Source: Aphis gossypii
Lineage: Eukaryota; Arthropoda; Insecta; Hemiptera; Aphididae
Assembly: GCF_020184175.1 (NCBI RefSeq)
Contig: NW_026083065.1
Span: 124,001-188,000 of the forward strand
DNA length: 64,000 nt
Direction of reading: 5' to 3'
The stretch's first letter is position 1. Each line of letters starts with the position of its first letter. The translations under genes and the position numbers were made by a program. This document shows, in pieces, positions 42,197 to 54,541 of this stretch. The notes beneath the pieces were generated by a model. The model saw only the letters and a list, made by a program, of their open reading frames with translations. It searched no databases and was not told the DNA's origin.

Positions 42197-42583
42197 TTAT
42201 CCGACGACATCATACGATTCTGTTTTACATTGGCGTTTATGAATCGCATTTTTAGCATTCTCAATAAATTGTGCGCCCTTATATAACAATACATAAACGC
42301 ATTCGGGATTGTGCATGGCGTGTTGTTGCCAAACTTCGTCATTTTTCTCCCATTCTGATAGTAATAGACCGCAGTAGTAGCATTGAACCAAGTCTCCCGT
42401 CCCACTGTAAGTGAATCCGCATTCGGCGAGCGAATACTTATCTTGATATGAGCGAAGAGGATGCGAATCGAATGTTTTCAACCTTGATAGAAAAGTTGAA
42501 TACTCGGGATATTCTGGGACTGAGTTCTCCTGTACCGTCCACACTAGTGTCTGACAATCGACGTTACATTTTAATAAATTCAT
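42197..42583 (-). CDS. Single-BIR-domain protein (IAP-like, 128 aa)
   Basis: The start MNLLKCNVDC at 42583 is preferred; a longer upstream extension is Ala-rich from a GCT/CAG repeat. The C-terminal half matches the baculovirus IAP repeat: RLKTF, LAECGFTYSGTGDLVQCYYC (zinc ligands C-x2-C), LSEW, and H-x6-C in QQHAMHNPEC. No RING domain is present. Viral and cellular BIR proteins bind and block caspases or adaptor proteins, so an anti-apoptotic role is possible. The gene lies between elements B and C, and could belong to a virus-derived element or be a host-derived copy. Its frame is intact. Confidence 0.8.
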   Translation of the reverse strand: MNLLKCNVDCQTLVWTVQENSVPEYPEYSTFLSRLKTFDSHPLRSYQDKYSLAECGFTYSGTGDLVQCYYCGLLLSEWEKNDEVWQQHAMHNPECVYVLLYKGAQFIENAKNAIHKRQCKTESYDVVG

Positions 42584-42958
42584 GTTTGTAATAGAGCGTT
42601 TAAAATAATTGTGTATTTTAAAACGTAAATAATACAGTGTAACGACGGTTAACATGTAGAAAGACACTCCTGTCTCGTACGATGCCTTGAGAGTAACTGC
42701 AGCTGCTGCTGCTGCTGCTGCTGGCTGTGCAGTTCGTAGGCATTGCAAAGAGATAATAAATACAAATTAAAATAACAAAATAGTATTATCTACATCGTTA
42801 TCAACTCCACAGTTGTGTTATCGTTGTGTGTTATCGTCAAACGCGGTAATGTTATGTAACACACATGTCCTTACTGTGATTTAAAATTAAGCACCCCCCA
42901 TTACCACCACCACCACCACCACCAGCACTACCCCCGCTATTCGCCCCTAGTGGTCAAA

Positions 42959-42997
42959 TATTCCTAAGACATTTACATATAATACTTAGGAATATCG
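42959..42997. repeat. Small hairpin (inverted repeat)
   Basis: ATTCCTAAG and CTTAGGAAT face each other over about 20 bp, upstream of the element C polymerase. It may be a regulatory hairpin, but chance is possible. Confidence 0.4.
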
Positions 42998-45900
42998 AGC
43001 GGGACTTGACGCTGTCGTACATGATTTCTAGTCAGTGAGTTACCAGTGTCCGTCAACGACGTGTATACTTGTATTTTTTTTTAAACTGTAGACGTGTTTA
43101 ATTTTTCCAAAATGTTTAACTGTGCGATATGTGGAAAAGTGTACGTTTATAAGCGTGATCTGAACAGACACGCTAAAATCCACGACGGATCAAAGAATAC
43201 GTGTGGGATTTGCCGCAAGACATTCACTCGGAGGAACGCACTCAGTATTCATGTACAAAATTCCCATAGTAAGTACATTGAATATTTGCTTTAACTCGGG
43301 GTTATTAATTAAATTATTTTAAAAATAGAAATTGCAAAAAATACACCAGAATTCGAGAACGCCGTTCAAATAACTGGTGCAATTGGTAAATAATGTTTTT
43401 CCCCTATTAATTATAATAATATCGACAATATTTTAATATCTTAATTGTCCGTATTAGTTCGTGATACAGTAATAAACTGGGCACCCCCTGCAGCGACACC
43501 ACCGCCACCGCCATCACCACATGCTGACCCAGTTTCCCTATCTCCAGAGCCTTTCTCAAATAGTCATACAACGGTAACATCTTCCCCGCTTCAGCCCTCA
43601 TCATACGAGCGGATGCCGGCCATCACGTGCCGACCTACCGTACACCCGCCTCTCGTCACAGACACTTCCGACCCCACCTCCGCTGCCGTCAATGCCGTGC
43701 ACAATAGATCGGGTCCAGCGCCATCGCCTCCGCCCGTACAGCAATGCGTAAACCATGTCGAAAATAGTCGAAAAAATATTAAGCGGAAAAAAGGTCGCAT
43801 GAATACGGTTAATACGTCGGGCTTTATCGAAATCGAGTCATCGCTAAATCGGACGGTGGTATGGTATTTCAGGAAAAATGTAGAAAACATCCCCAGTTAC
43901 CGTGCTTTCCTCCATGCGATAGAGGGCGAATTGGTGGAAAAATTACGCGAATGCGTACGCGATCACCCGATAAAATATAATCTTAAACTAGAGGCCACCT
44001 ACCTCGTGCCTAACGTGGATAATACCGCACAAAATCGTGCGTTTAAAACGTCGGCCAGGGAATTGTTTGTGCATAGTAATATCGACGGTTTAGTAGATCG
44101 AGATTTTACGACGCTACTCGCCGAAGAAGACGCGTATCAAGGTAAAGGCAGCGGCTTCGCTTTATCGAGCATCGACGGTTTACTTTTAGGAGTGTACGAA
44201 TACACACCTATGGGGGGCTCCTCCTTTCTACCACTGCCTGCGAGTATCGCGAAACGAAAGGCTGTGATAAATCCGGAAAATATCGATGAGAATTGTTTCA
44301 AATGGGCGGTGCTTGCGAAACACGTTCGGGGCAATAACCGCGGGCGCGTAAACGCAAAATATTTTAACGAAGAACACCGCTATGATTTTTCAGCACTGTC
44401 CGCCCCCACCCCCGTCTCGCAGATTAAATTATTTGAGAGGTCAAATCCCGGTACTTCCGTAAACGTTTACGGCGTACGAAATTGTAGAAATAAAAATAAA
44501 AATAAAAATTCGACATCGCAGTCGGCCGTGTATCCCTTGCGTGTTGTAGACTCTGAGAGCGAAAACCATTTTGACTTGTTGTTGCTAAACGGTGGCAAGG
44601 AAGGTAAAAAAAATCATTACGCGTTAATAACAAATTTTTCTAGGCTCGTTAGTCGGCAAAAAAATAATCGTGAGCATCGTTATACACATGTAAAAAATGC
44701 TTTACCACTTTCGACGACCAGCCTCTAAAATACAAACTACACGGTGAGCAGGCGCTGGCTAGGCATCGTTTGACATGTGGCACGCACAAACCCGTATTGC
44801 CTCTGTTGCCTAAAGAGGGGGACACGCTCGAGTTCAACTCGTGGCGGAAAACAGAGCGTCTACCGTTTGTGGTGTATGCAGACTTCGAGGCGTTACTTTT
44901 GAAGTCGTCACAAAAATATGGGACTAATACCGAGGTGATGCACAAACACCATCCTATGAGCTACGGGTACCTAGTTGTTGCGGCGGAGGGGGTACCGGTA
45001 GAGTTATTTGAACAGTTTGGCATTCCGAGAGCCCCGGTCATTTTCCGTGGGTCGGTAACCGAAGACGATGTGGCCAAGAGATTTGTCCGCGACGTTCTCA
45101 ATGTGGCTGAGCGAATATGTAATTTGTACAAGACGGTCAATGTACCCATTATTATGAGTGATGTGGATTGTCGCCTGCATGCAGACAAGATGTCGTGTGA
45201 CTTGTGCAAGGCGAAATTTACCAAACGTAACTGTAAAGTTGCACATCATGACCACCTTTCCGGTCGTTTTTTAAAAACGTTATGCAACACGTGTAACTTG
45301 AAATTAAAAACGCCCAAGTTTGTGCCGTGCTTTTTTCATAATCTTTCAAATTACGATGCACACTTTATCGTTGAGAATATGCCTAGTTGTGATAAAGCGA
45401 TTTCTGTGATAGCGAGTAGTGAAGAAAAGTTTATCACGTTCACTAAATACATAAACAATACGTTCTCCGTCAAGTTTATCGATACGTGCCGATTCATGGC
45501 ATCGAGTTTGGCAAACTTGGCGGAGAACCTAACGACCGCGAACTTTGAAAAGTTCCGATAAGTCTCAAAAGTATTTAGTGCAGAAGAGATGTCGTTGGCC
45601 ACACGGAAAGGTGTATATCCCTACGAATACACAGATTCGTGGGATAAATTGTGTGAAACTTCCCTACCACCTAAAATCAATTTTTATAGTGCATTGTCCG
45701 AAAGTCACATAAGCGAAGCGGACTACGAGCACGCGACGCGGGTGTGGAATCATTTCGGTTGTTCGACTCTCGGCGCTTATAGTGATCTATATTTGAAAAT
45801 AGACGTACTCATAAGCGCCGATGTATTCGAAAATTTCAGGGACATTTGCATGTCAACGTATCACCTTGACCCTGCACATTATTTCACGGCTCCGGGATTT

Positions 45901-46100
45901 AGCTTTGACTGTATGTTGAAATACACGTCGGTAAAACTGGAACTGCTCACGGACTTTGATCAAATATTGTTTCTGGAATCCGGTATGAGAGGAGGTCTAG
46001 TTCAGGCGAGTAAACGGTACGCTAAGGCTAACAATCCTAAAACGCCCGAATACAAACCCGATGAGCCTATCACACAGCTCATATACTTAGATGGTGATTA

Positions 46101-46139
<39 letters not shown>

Positions 46140-46333
46140 CCGTTTGAACCGACAGCAGAGGAGGATCTGTGTGAACACTACTACTCCTCTGCTGCCATCG
46201 TTTATTAATATTAATAAAAACATTAATACATGCACATTCTTAACATATAACTAATTATGGTTGCTTCACCTTAAAAATAACATTAATACAATAGGTACAA
46301 TACAATGTAATACAATGCGATACAATAATAAAG

Positions 46334-49300
46334 TCAGTCAGTTGGAGCGGCTGCCACTGGATTCGCTCTTCGTTCGGCCTCAGCTACCCTTTCATCACGC
46401 TCCTTGCAGCTTAAAATGTTGTCAACCATGTCATAAAAGGACTGAGTGGCACGTTGGGAGGCAGCCCGTAGCCGGTCGTTCTCGCTGAACGGGACATCAG
46501 AGGGGCCGCACAGCAAATCCTGAACGTCTCCCGGAGTTATATTTCGGTTACCAACAAACATCTTCACTGGCAGCCGAAGCGGATCCCAGTAAGCACAATC
46601 AAATATCGTGTGTTCCGCAGTGTCCTCAGGGTGTTGGCAGTACAGACAAGCCGCATCAGGAGCGCGCTTCATCCTGTGTAGGTAATACCTGAAACACCCG
46701 TGTCCAGTAAGAGCCTGTGTTACATGAAACGTGAGGTCTTTGGGGCATCTTTTCGTCCATCTCATCAGGTCCGGAAGAATCGTGCGCGTCCAGGCGCCTC
46801 CAACACCCCGACTCCATCTGTTCGACCAGGCAGCCAGCAAGATGTCTCGCTCTGCTCTCCGGATTTCATCCTTAGAATCAGCTCTGTCCGGGTCGTCAAG
46901 TTTACTTCGGACTCTTTTGCGTTCCAAAGCAAGAAGATCACCCGGAGGAGTTCCCGCCAGAAATAAGGCTGCCTCAGCCGAGACTGTGCGGTAGGCCCTC
47001 GTGACTCTGAGAGCCGCAATCCTCTGTGCCCGGATCATAAGGTTTCGACAGATAGCGTACTTGCATGCTCTTTCCGCCCACGTTGGACAGGCGTACAGCA
47101 GCCTGCTGTTCACCACAGACATTAGCAGCGTTCTCTTAGCCTGTGAGGGTCCTCCAAGGTTGGGCATGAGCCGTCCTATAGCCAGCGCTGCCTGGGACGC
47201 CTTCCCCGAAACAGTAGTGAAGTGTCCACTGAAAGTAAGGTGCGAGTCCAGATGGAGTCCCAGGTATCGCAATTTCCTTAACAAAGGAACTGTGTGACCC
47301 CCTACAACGAAAACCGGATCCCGATACGCCCACTTCTTAGTCAGCATGATGGCCTCTGTCTTGTGCCGTGCTAGTTGAAGTCGTCGTGAGCGCCCATCCA
47401 GCCATCAATAGCGTCTAATGTGGGGTTGACCACCTCTTCCAAGGTGTCTGAAGTCTCTCCAACTGCGAGTAGGGCTAGATCATCTGCGAAGCCGACAAGC
47501 TGAACCCCCTCCGGAACGTCCATCCTGAGAATGTCATCATAGAATACATTCCACAATGTGGGGCCGAGGACCGACCCCTGCGGAACACCCCCTGTGACCG
47601 GCCTGTCAATGCTGTTCCCATCGGTTGTTCTAATGGTAATTGTACGATCCTCCATGTATGACCGTAAAATTTTTAGGAGGTATCGGGGGACTCCTCTGCG
47701 TCGAAGAGCCTCATCCACGTGCTTCCATGGCGCAGAGTTGAAGGCATTCTGAACGTCGAGTGCCACTAGGACGCATAGTTCCTGATTTCTTGAGGGTCCA
47801 TGATTGGCCCACTTAGCCAGGTCAAGAACCTTTTTGATGGCGTCCTCGGTGGAGCAACCCCTTCGGAAGCCAAACTGGTTGATACTGAGTCCACCAGCCC
47901 TCTCTAAGTGATCGTTAAGCCTGAGTAGGAGGATCCTCTCAAATAATTTCCCAGTGGTGTCTAGCATGCAGAGAGGCCGAAAGCTAGATGGATTAGATAC
48001 TGGCTTGTCCGGTCCTTTATGAAGAAGTAGGAGTCTGGCCCTTTTCCACCTAACAGGAAAAACTGACTCACTTAAACATCTATTGTACATTTTAACAAAT
48101 ATATCGGGGGACCTATTGGCAATCAGCGAAAGCATCTCATTAGGAATCCCATCCAGCCCGGTCGCTTTACCCCTTGACAGTCGTGAGACTGTTAGCCTGG
48201 ACTCCTCTGTGGTTATAGGTGGGCACTCATTACCATGATTTAAGTTGTAACCTTCGGCAGTGGTGGTTGGAAAGCTAGGATCTACTTGGCTATCCATCGG
48301 CACACATTGCCAATTGATAATTGGCATAGTGGGAAATAGGTGATCAGCAATCTCGTTTTCGCGTCCTATTGCAGCTAAACCTGGTGGCTGTCTGCCCAGC
48401 CGCCCCGAAACAATTCTGTATGGCACACCCCAGGGATCGTTATCTACCGATGCGCAAAGAGCAGCCCAGCTAAGCTTCTGTGACTTACGGATGGAAACGC
48501 GTAAAGCCTTGCGTGCCTCTCTGAAGGCAATTCTTTCCGCTGTACTGCCATCAGGGCCTTGTCTCTTAACCACTCTGAGATATATGCGCCTATTCCTTAT
48601 GCATTTGGCTCTAAGGTCGGCAATCTCATGGTTCCACCAATGAACTGCTTTCCATTTGTGGGCTCCGTAGACTCTTCTGGGCATACAAGAATCGCAGGCA
48701 TTAACCAGATAGTTGTTGAGAACCTCTGCTGCGTCATCCACCGAAGCAGGCTCCTCCAAAACCGGTGGTCCCTCATCCAACTTTCGAGAGAGCGCAGCAT
48801 AATCGAGCTTACGTGTGGCCCATCCTAGATGTACACCCCGTCCCATGGGTACGTTATCGTTAAGTGTTCGCGAGTAGGGAATGAGGTTGAATGTGATGTA
48901 GTTGTGGTCGCTACCGGAATAGTCATCGAGGACCTCCCAGTCCACTACCTCGTAGGGGCCCGGGCCCGAGAAGGTTACATCAATGACCGAAGAAGACGCC
49001 CCTCTCTGGAAGGTAGGGTGGCTTCCAACGTTGTTGGCCCAGAGTCCAAGACTTGCGGCAAAGGATTCAAGAGCTTCTCCTTTACTATCATCTACACTAG
49101 AGCCCCAGTACGTGGACTTAGCATTAAAGTCACCAGCAACCAGGAGAGTTTCATTCTCTCTTTCCCCCTGTCTTATAGCTTGTTCAAGACCATCCAGGAA
49201 TCCCTTAAAGGCATTCAGGCGGTCCTCTGCAGAGTCGCCGTTGGGGGTCCAGTAGCAGCTGAATGCTCTAACATTCCCAAATCGGAGCCATGCAAAGCCC

Positions 49301-49518
49301 GGGCCAGAACCAGTCTCCTCCGCCACAATGCCCGCAATGGTGGTCAGTGCTATTGAGCACCTCCCGTCTGAACTAGAAGCCCAGCTGGGGTGGTTACATG
49401 GGGATCTGTTGTGCTCACTGAGGATGAGGAGGCCAATGTCCATGTTCAGCACGGTTCGGGAAAGTAGCTGTTGGGCAGCCCAGTCGGTGTGGAGGTTGAT
49501 TTGCAAGCAGTGAATCAT
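46334..49518 (-). pseudogene. LINE ORF2: endonuclease and reverse transcriptase (one frameshift)
   Basis: The start ATG at 49516-49518 overlaps the ORF1 stop (ATGA). An apurinic-type endonuclease comes first (LLVAGDFNAKSTYWGS, then YSGSDHNYITF). The reverse transcriptase has FRPLCMLDTTGKLFERI, GVPQGSVLGPTLWNVFYDD and the catalytic FADD in place of the usual YADD. The C-terminal part has a C-x2-C-x7-H-x4-C knuckle (CLYCQHPEDTAEHTIFDC). A single frameshift at about 47365-47385 separates 49518-47371 from the remainder, ending at 46334. The architecture fits the R1 clade. Confidence 0.9.
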
Positions 49519-51050
49519 TGCTTCGAGCGTGATCCATCTCCGCTGGCTTCCCGCCGAGACTGCGCTTGCGAATTGTGCCCAGCAAGTATCTTGAGCGCCT
49601 CCTTCCTGGCTTTGCACATACCTGAACCTGGCTTATGTTCAAAACGTTCAATGCCTGCTCTCTCGCATGCAACACATCGGTCCTTTTCCGCCAAACAGTC
49701 TTTAAGTTCGTGTCCTGGTTCTCCACAGCGTCTGCAATTCAACGATAAGTCGGGCCCGGAACAATTATCACTCCGATGACCGAATCCGTGACATCTAAAG
49801 CACTTTTCGGGTTCAGGACGCCTAGGACGAACGCGGCACATTGTCCATCCAATAGGGACGCGAGTTACAATAGCGGCAGAAGCTCTAGTCATTCTGGCGG
49901 TAGCAATTTGCTGGCCGGACATGGTGGACCAAAGGCCAGTGATTTGAACTGCCTGTCGTTCGCAAATTGCAGCTTGGTCATCTTCGGATCCGGGTATTGC
50001 CGCCCGCAATGCCGAAAGAACCTCACCCTCGGTCGTCACTGCGTCGAGGTCAACAATCTCAACAACAGTAAACTGGCTAAGCTGTGACACTCCTCCAACC
50101 GCATCACCCAGCCTGGTGGCTATGGCCGACGACAATTTCTGGGCTGCTACTACAGATCCCGCACCTTTGGCTAACTCAACCAGCAAGTGCCCATCCCTGG
50201 TTTTGCGCATGCCAGTAACCTGAGCTCCCAGCTCAACCAAGTTCACCTCGCTGTTATTCCTTACTGCACGAACGGTGTCAGCGTACGACGAGCCGGCAGC
50301 CACCTTGACTAAAACCGCCGGAGGCTTAGCCCTGAACTTCGCCCCAGTCCTCATAGGTATAGGAAGGCCCATTGCTCTTCCACTGTGCGGAGCTGCAGTT
50401 GCTTTCCTGCCAACAACTTCCCTCCACCCTTCGCCATCCGTCTCCATCGCCGAATCAGCTCCAGTATCGGCATGATTTTCCACTGCTGATGGCCCCCGTG
50501 CACCTGCCTTGGCTGCGCGACGTCTTGACGACTCCTTCTTCCGGCGCTCCTGCTCACTCTCCCACCAATTAGGAGTCAGAACGGTGTCAGTTCCGACGTC
50601 CACCATCTCCGGCCTGCTGAGGCCCTTGTCCACTGAGCCGGTCACTAGTACATCTCTCAATTTCTTAGCTGGGGGGAGAAGTGGTGATCTCAATTTACCC
50701 TTTTTTGTTAGCATCGGAGCCACGGTGTCATAGATATCTTCAAGCAACTTCATGAGTCGGTTGGACGCCGATTTATCGCCCCCTGATCTCACTTCGTTCA
50801 TTGCTGTTTTTAGCGAAGATTTTATGTACGCCAGTCCAGCCTCAATCTGGTTCTCACTGCCCCCCACAGTGGAGGTGAGTGTGGGGATTGTGCACTTTCT
50901 TTTAATACCCATCACTGGTGTCGTTTCCCCGTCGGTACACGGTCTAGCGCCCACCGGTCCGGGACTTGGTGGCCCAGCCATCCCGGCACCCGAGACACCA
51001 GATTCAATTTCCATGACGTCATCATCGACCTCGAGGTTGCCGTGATTCAT
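49515..51050 (-). CDS. LINE ORF1: Gag-like protein with zinc knuckles (511 aa)
   Basis: The intact frame starts MNHGNLEVDDDVMEIESG. The N-terminal half is low in structure and charged; the middle has a Gag-like fold region. The C-terminus has two CCHC knuckles, CFRCHGFGHRSDNC and CRRCGEPGHELKDC, followed by a third variant Cys/His cluster (CVACERAG...H...C). This protein coats LINE RNA. It ends in ...SKQ-stop overlapping the ORF2 start by 4 nt, the common R1-type termination-reinitiation layout. Confidence 0.9.
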   Translation of the reverse strand: MNHGNLEVDDDVMEIESGVSGAGMAGPPSPGPVGARPCTDGETTPVMGIKRKCTIPTLTSTVGGSENQIEAGLAYIKSSLKTAMNEVRSGGDKSASNRLMKLLEDIYDTVAPMLTKKGKLRSPLLPPAKKLRDVLVTGSVDKGLSRPEMVDVGTDTVLTPNWWESEQERRKKESSRRRAAKAGARGPSAVENHADTGADSAMETDGEGWREVVGRKATAAPHSGRAMGLPIPMRTGAKFRAKPPAVLVKVAAGSSYADTVRAVRNNSEVNLVELGAQVTGMRKTRDGHLLVELAKGAGSVVAAQKLSSAIATRLGDAVGGVSQLSQFTVVEIVDLDAVTTEGEVLSALRAAIPGSEDDQAAICERQAVQITGLWSTMSGQQIATARMTRASAAIVTRVPIGWTMCRVRPRRPEPEKCFRCHGFGHRSDNCSGPDLSLNCRRCGEPGHELKDCLAEKDRCVACERAGIERFEHKPGSGMCKARKEALKILAGHNSQAQSRREASGDGSRSKQ

Positions 51051-53249
51051 GCTCCTGCGGCTCAGAGCTTTCTAACTACGCGTCACCCTGTATAATATAC
51101 AGTGTGCAGGTAGTCTGAGCGGTTCCGTGTGCTATTTGTTTATATAGCTGTTTCAGCTGCGCGCCGCCCGAAATCGCGATAACGAGCTCGGCGATAGCGG
51201 CGACGACCGTTCGCCGGTTGACCTTTGGCCGACCGCGGGCCGATAAGAAAAGTAGTAAATGTTACTCTTACCTTAATCAGTAGTCGTACAAACCTAACTT
51301 AAAACTGCCCTTATGGGGAAAGTTCTTATAGGACCGACTCAAAATCGACACCGATCCTCGCGCGCACTTTTCAGGCACCTCTAGGTACAAAAATCACAAA
51401 AAACTGTTAACAATTGTCAGCTGGAGGCGCAATAGTATTAGAACAGTGCTATTACGCATGCTACCACTAAGACAGCCACCGCTGAACTGAGATGGTGATT
51501 ATACTTAAATATAATAGTGTGTGTGTGTGTGTGTGTGTGTATATTAATTTCTGTCTTGTTATATATCTAGCAAATAATTTATACGGATATGCGATGTGTA
51601 AGTACATGCCTATCGGCGACTTCGCATGGTACTCGGGCAACCCCGAAGTCGCGCTAGCTCAGCTTGAGTGGATGAGAGAGACGGACGATGTTGGGAGAGT
51701 TTACGAGGTAGATATTTCATACCCACAAAGTCTACACGATGCACACAATGATATGCCGTTTTTACCACACGCCAGCATACCAAACGGGTCCTCCGTCCGA
51801 AAGTTGATGGTCACATTTCTACGAAAAGAAAACTACGTGGTGCACTATTTAAATTTGAAACAGGCCATGGCACACGGCGTAATCGTCGAAAAGGTGCTTA
51901 TTATTATTATTATTATTACTTATAACATATTCATATATATATATATATATCGTATAGGTGCATCGAGTGCTGGAATTTCGCCAATCGCCATGGTTAGCCC
52001 CGTACATCAATTTAAATACGGAGATGCGTCAACGGGCGAGTAATAAGTTTGAAGAACAGTTTTTCAAAGATCTTAATAACTCTGTGTTTGGTAAATTAAA
52101 TTATTTCTACGCTGCCAAAATGTAATATTATTATTATTGTTATTTTACGTGTATAGGGAAAACCATGGAGAATATGCGGAAACGATATAAATTGGAGCTT
52201 GTATCGCGTGCCGATAGGTTGCGTAAGCTTATTAACAACCCGACGTTCAAGCACTGCACCGTGTATAATGAAGATCTCGCGGCAGTGACGTTACACGGTA
52301 AAGAGATCGATTTCTGTAAACCTATCTACATAGGATTTTCGGTACTCGAGGTTAGCAAAGTTCTGATGTACGGATTCCACTACGATGTCATGAAACGACA
52401 CTACGGCGATAAGATCGAGCTGCTATACACCGATACTGGTGCGTATATAAAATTAATAAAAAAAAATATATATATATATTTTTTTTAAATGTTATAGATT
52501 CGCTATTGTACCAAGTAACAACCAACGATTTTTACGACGACTTGGTGGGTGCCCCGAGCTTAATGCGATACATGGACACATCGAATTTACCACCTGATCA
52601 CAGGTGTTTCACAACGTTGCGTAAAAGGATCCCGGGGCTTTTCAAAGACGAGGCTAATGGACGAACCATTTTTGAATTTGTCGCGCTCCGCGCCAAATCT
52701 TACGCTTTCGATGTGGAACACAAAGTCTCCATTCGTGCGAAGGGCGTTATGAGACATGTGATAAAAAACCATCTAACACTGAACGATCATAAACGATGTT
52801 TGTTCGGCAATGATACCGATGACGACGACGACGACATCGAACTAGGTGTGCACGCGAGTAAGCTACTAGCCAGAGATTCCGCGTGTCAAGTTGTCGAACG
52901 CATACACCGCGACGCATCATCTCTCACACCGTCACCACCGCCATCTGAACAGCGACCTTATGAAGCGTATACGCCGTATAGGGAGAACGTGTCTATCCGG
53001 TCTTTTAAACATCAAGTGTATACGGTGAAAACAATGAAGTTATCATTAAATAGAAGGGATGATAAACGTTACGTTCTCCCTGACCGTGTGCACACACTCG
53101 CGCACGGACATTATAAAATTGTGTAAATTATTTTTAAAATGTAAATAAATGTCATTATTATAATTGTCACTTTAAATGCAAATAAATTTTATTATAATTC
53201 TCACTTTAAATGCAAATAAATATCGTTATTATTATTATTATTTTTATTA

Positions 53250-53281
<32 letters not shown>

Positions 53282-53478
53282 CTACCCTCAGCCTGTTTAC
53301 TGTTACATTGCATAACGATATACATGTGTCTTCAATACGAGTTTATACCCCCGTATACGTATCCCCACGCATACGTATTGTGATAAGAAATCAAAAAGAT
53401 TTGATGGAATCATGTATCGCTCGTGTATCACTTGCAGTCAGTCGTTCAAGTGCAGTCTTACGTTCTTAAACGAAAAAT

Positions 53479-54048
53479 ATGTCAGAATCATTTTTCAACA
53501 TTCTTAATCGGAAAAAAACAGATATGTCGGATTCATTCTTCAGTACGCCGAAAAAAAAATTTGACGCTAAGACGACAGGAGCAGAGCGAAGCATGGTAAG
53601 TTTTTCAACTAACGTTTTCACGTTTTTATTAAATTTTATTTTATTTACAGTCACCGGATTTATTTCCTGACACCTACAATCCGGCGGGCTATGCGCTACG
53701 AGTCGTAGAACATGGGGACCAGGATCAGAGTCATTTATTCGGATTCGAGGCCGGACAGCGCTTTCCGTGGTCGACACCCGCCGCGGACTCACTGAACATT
53801 CTGGAACTTTTATCAACTGAATTTCCCCGTGACAACGAGATACTAAGTAAGTCATAATATATATTTTTATTTTTTTTAAATACTACCGTTTTTAACTCCG
53901 TATATCATATAATTTAGATGATGCGCAATCTTTTCACTGGAGTCATACGGGCTGGCCAAGTAGTGATGATGATGATGATGTAGCCTGTTACAAAATACTA
54001 CATTGGAAGAAGGTGTTGTTATCAAGATTCGACCTAGATTCTATGTAG
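53479..54048 (+). CDS. Element C-specific spliced protein (147 aa)
   Basis: Three exons, 53479-53595, 53651-53846 and 53918-54048, join in frame with GT..AG introns to give 147 residues. The N-terminus repeats a SESFFNILNRKK / SDSFFSTPKKK motif. The middle is rich in acidic and aromatic residues (GDQDQSHLFGFEAGQRFPW), and the end has five Asp in a row followed by CYKILHWKKVLLSRFDLDSM. An AATAAA signal follows at about 54072. Elements A and B have no such gene here. No family was recognised. The tandem SxSFF motifs could be short linear interaction motifs; this is speculation. Confidence 0.55.
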
Positions 54049-54155
54049 TATTTTATTTATTTTATGTGAGAATAAAATATTCTTAAATATTAAATTTTTT
54101 TTTTTTTTTTTTGCCCTATATAACAAATAAGAATATTATTATTTATACTACCAAC

Positions 54156-54198
<43 letters not shown>

Positions 54199-54541
54199 GC
54201 ATAATATAAAATAAATTATGCAACACATTCATAAAATATTTCAAAACACCATTTTCCGAAAACCGCTTGGTTTTTTCGTCTAAAAACATTAATATTTCTA
54301 AGTGTAAATAAAATATCAGAATATTCTTATTTACTTAGATATTAAAATGTTTTTTTCAAAACCGACTTATTCCAAAACGGATAATTGTATATTATAATAC
54401 AACTTGTTAAATGTGTATTATATACCAACCTTTGTAAAATACGCTTACATTTGTTTTTTAAAAAATTATAGGATTGAAGATAAATTAATATAAACAAGAA
54501 TTAAGAAAAAAAAATTTTTTTTTTTTTATTAGTGTTTTAAA
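54049..54541. other. AT-rich convergent 3' region
   Basis: Between the 147-aa gene and the minus-strand 99-aa gene lies AT-rich DNA with a (TA)n microsatellite at about 54163-54193 and T-runs. No gene or known repeat was recognised. Confidence 0.5.

Larger units (their letters stand above)
46106..51489 (-). mobile_element. R1-like non-LTR retrotransposon, near full length
   Basis: The element is on the minus strand with its poly(A) tail shown as a T-run at 46106-46139. It has two overlapping open frames. It is flanked by a 17-bp direct repeat AGATGGTGATTATACTT (46089-46105 and 51490-51506), the target-site duplication. The 5' untranslated part is 51051-51489. One frameshift in ORF2 is the only visible defect, and the exact duplication indicates a recent insertion. 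Confidence 0.92.
43112..53126 (+). pseudogene. polB: Element C protein-primed DNA polymerase B, spliced (frameshift, nonsense codon, LINE in intron)
   Basis: Exons inferred: 43112-43268 (two C2H2 fingers), 43329-43385, 43458-46093, 51571-51893, 51958-52090, 52157-52438 and 52498-53126. ExoI YADFEA, the zinc segment CNTCN, ExoII NLSNYDAH, ExoIII YLKID, motif A ANNLYGYAM, motif B LNNSVFGK and motif C DTDS are all present. A frameshift at about 44672-44685 and a TAA at 45559-45561 disrupt the long exon. The intron after YLD holds a 5.4-kb LINE, which leaves the splice sites in place. Three introns of copy A are absent (8440-8496, 9344-9408 and 10064-10123) and one in motif B (52091-52156) is extra. 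A short acidic insert precedes the last domain. Confidence 0.88.

Noticed and set aside
48829..49356. Plus-strand open frames within the LINE
   Set aside because: They are antisense shadows of the ORF2 endonuclease region, with no independent support.
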